From assembly GCA_022414725.1 (NCBI GenBank), contig JAJSRW010000075.1, forward strand, positions 1 through 64,000: a stretch of DNA of 64,000 nucleotides, given 5' to 3'. A model generated the notes under the pieces. It was not told where the DNA came from. It was given only the letters and a program-made list of their open reading frames with translations, and did no database searches. The translations under genes were made by a program, and so were the position numbers. Below are positions 63,901-64,000 of the stretch, piece after piece (position 1 is the stretch's first letter; every line of letters begins with the position of its first letter). The stretch comes from Microglena sp. YARC. Lineage: Eukaryota > Chlorophyta > Chlorophyceae > Chlamydomonadales > Chlamydomonadaceae.

Positions 63901-64000
63901 GACTGGAGCAACATGCATACAAGAAACATGACAACATAATGTCACACTCCTACCACATTCACATACAAAAAACATCCTTCGAACACACCAACCATGCATT
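63901..64000. other. Window end, unassigned
   Basis: Short A/C-rich sequence (ACATGCATACAAGAAACATG); nothing recognised. Confidence 0.5.

Noticed and set aside
1..64000. CRISPR arrays
   Set aside because: All regular repeats here are contiguous tandem repeats without unique spacers, and the genome is eukaryotic.

Overview
The window is nuclear DNA from a eukaryote, most likely a green alga. The evidence is a spliced plant-type RING-H2 gene, a spliced gene for a huge secreted proline-rich (hydroxyproline-rich-glycoprotein-like) protein, CCCTAAA telomere-type motifs, LINEs, tRNA-derived SINEs and hAT-like MITEs. A prasinophyte or volvocine chlorophyte would fit, but the exact organism is inference. 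About four fifths of the window is tandem or dispersed repeat, and most open reading frames are by-products of those repeats.

Layout. 1-13240: a 124-bp satellite of roughly 107 copies that starts before the window; the left 8 kb carry raw-read-like indels. 13345-15657: a LINE 3' end, a MITE, a poly-C run and sequence without a recognisable gene. 15658-32014: five in-frame exons of a RING-H2 E3 ubiquitin ligase, plus strand, whose introns are tandem arrays. 32015-33225: decayed copies of its last exon. 33226-41546: mobile-element and minisatellite mosaic (SINEs, MITEs, a 495-bp hAT element, 46-bp and 180-bp tandem repeats). 41572-51155: the proline-rich secreted-protein gene, three exons, with a 5'-truncated LINE inserted antisense in exon 1. 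51156-56280: tandem repeats and a cluster of CAGGGTAC MITEs. 56680-59830: hairpin-forming and other minisatellites. 59880-62240: dispersed repeats and unassigned sequence. 62370-63420: a 97-bp satellite. 63455-63900: the 3' end of a second LINE family.

Main observations. (1) Nearly every exon edge of the RING-H2 gene has been tandemly amplified together with its splice site. In intron 4 at least six copies of a 31-bp exon-like unit keep CAG acceptor, GTRAGT or near-GTRAGT donor, length and phase, so several could replace exon 4 in frame and change the acidic linker in front of the RING. (2) The 124-bp satellite shares its core with a short dispersed element that, at 39435-39548, has a perfect 12-bp target-site duplication; the satellite therefore appears to derive from a mobile element. 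(3) The LINE in the secreted-protein gene is flanked by an 8-bp duplication, and removing it rejoins the reading frame exactly. (4) Several MITE copies carry clean 8-bp duplications typical of hAT elements.

Limits: exon models rest on splice motifs and phase only; no 5' end was found for the RING gene, and homopolymer tracts make the proline-rich frames unreliable.
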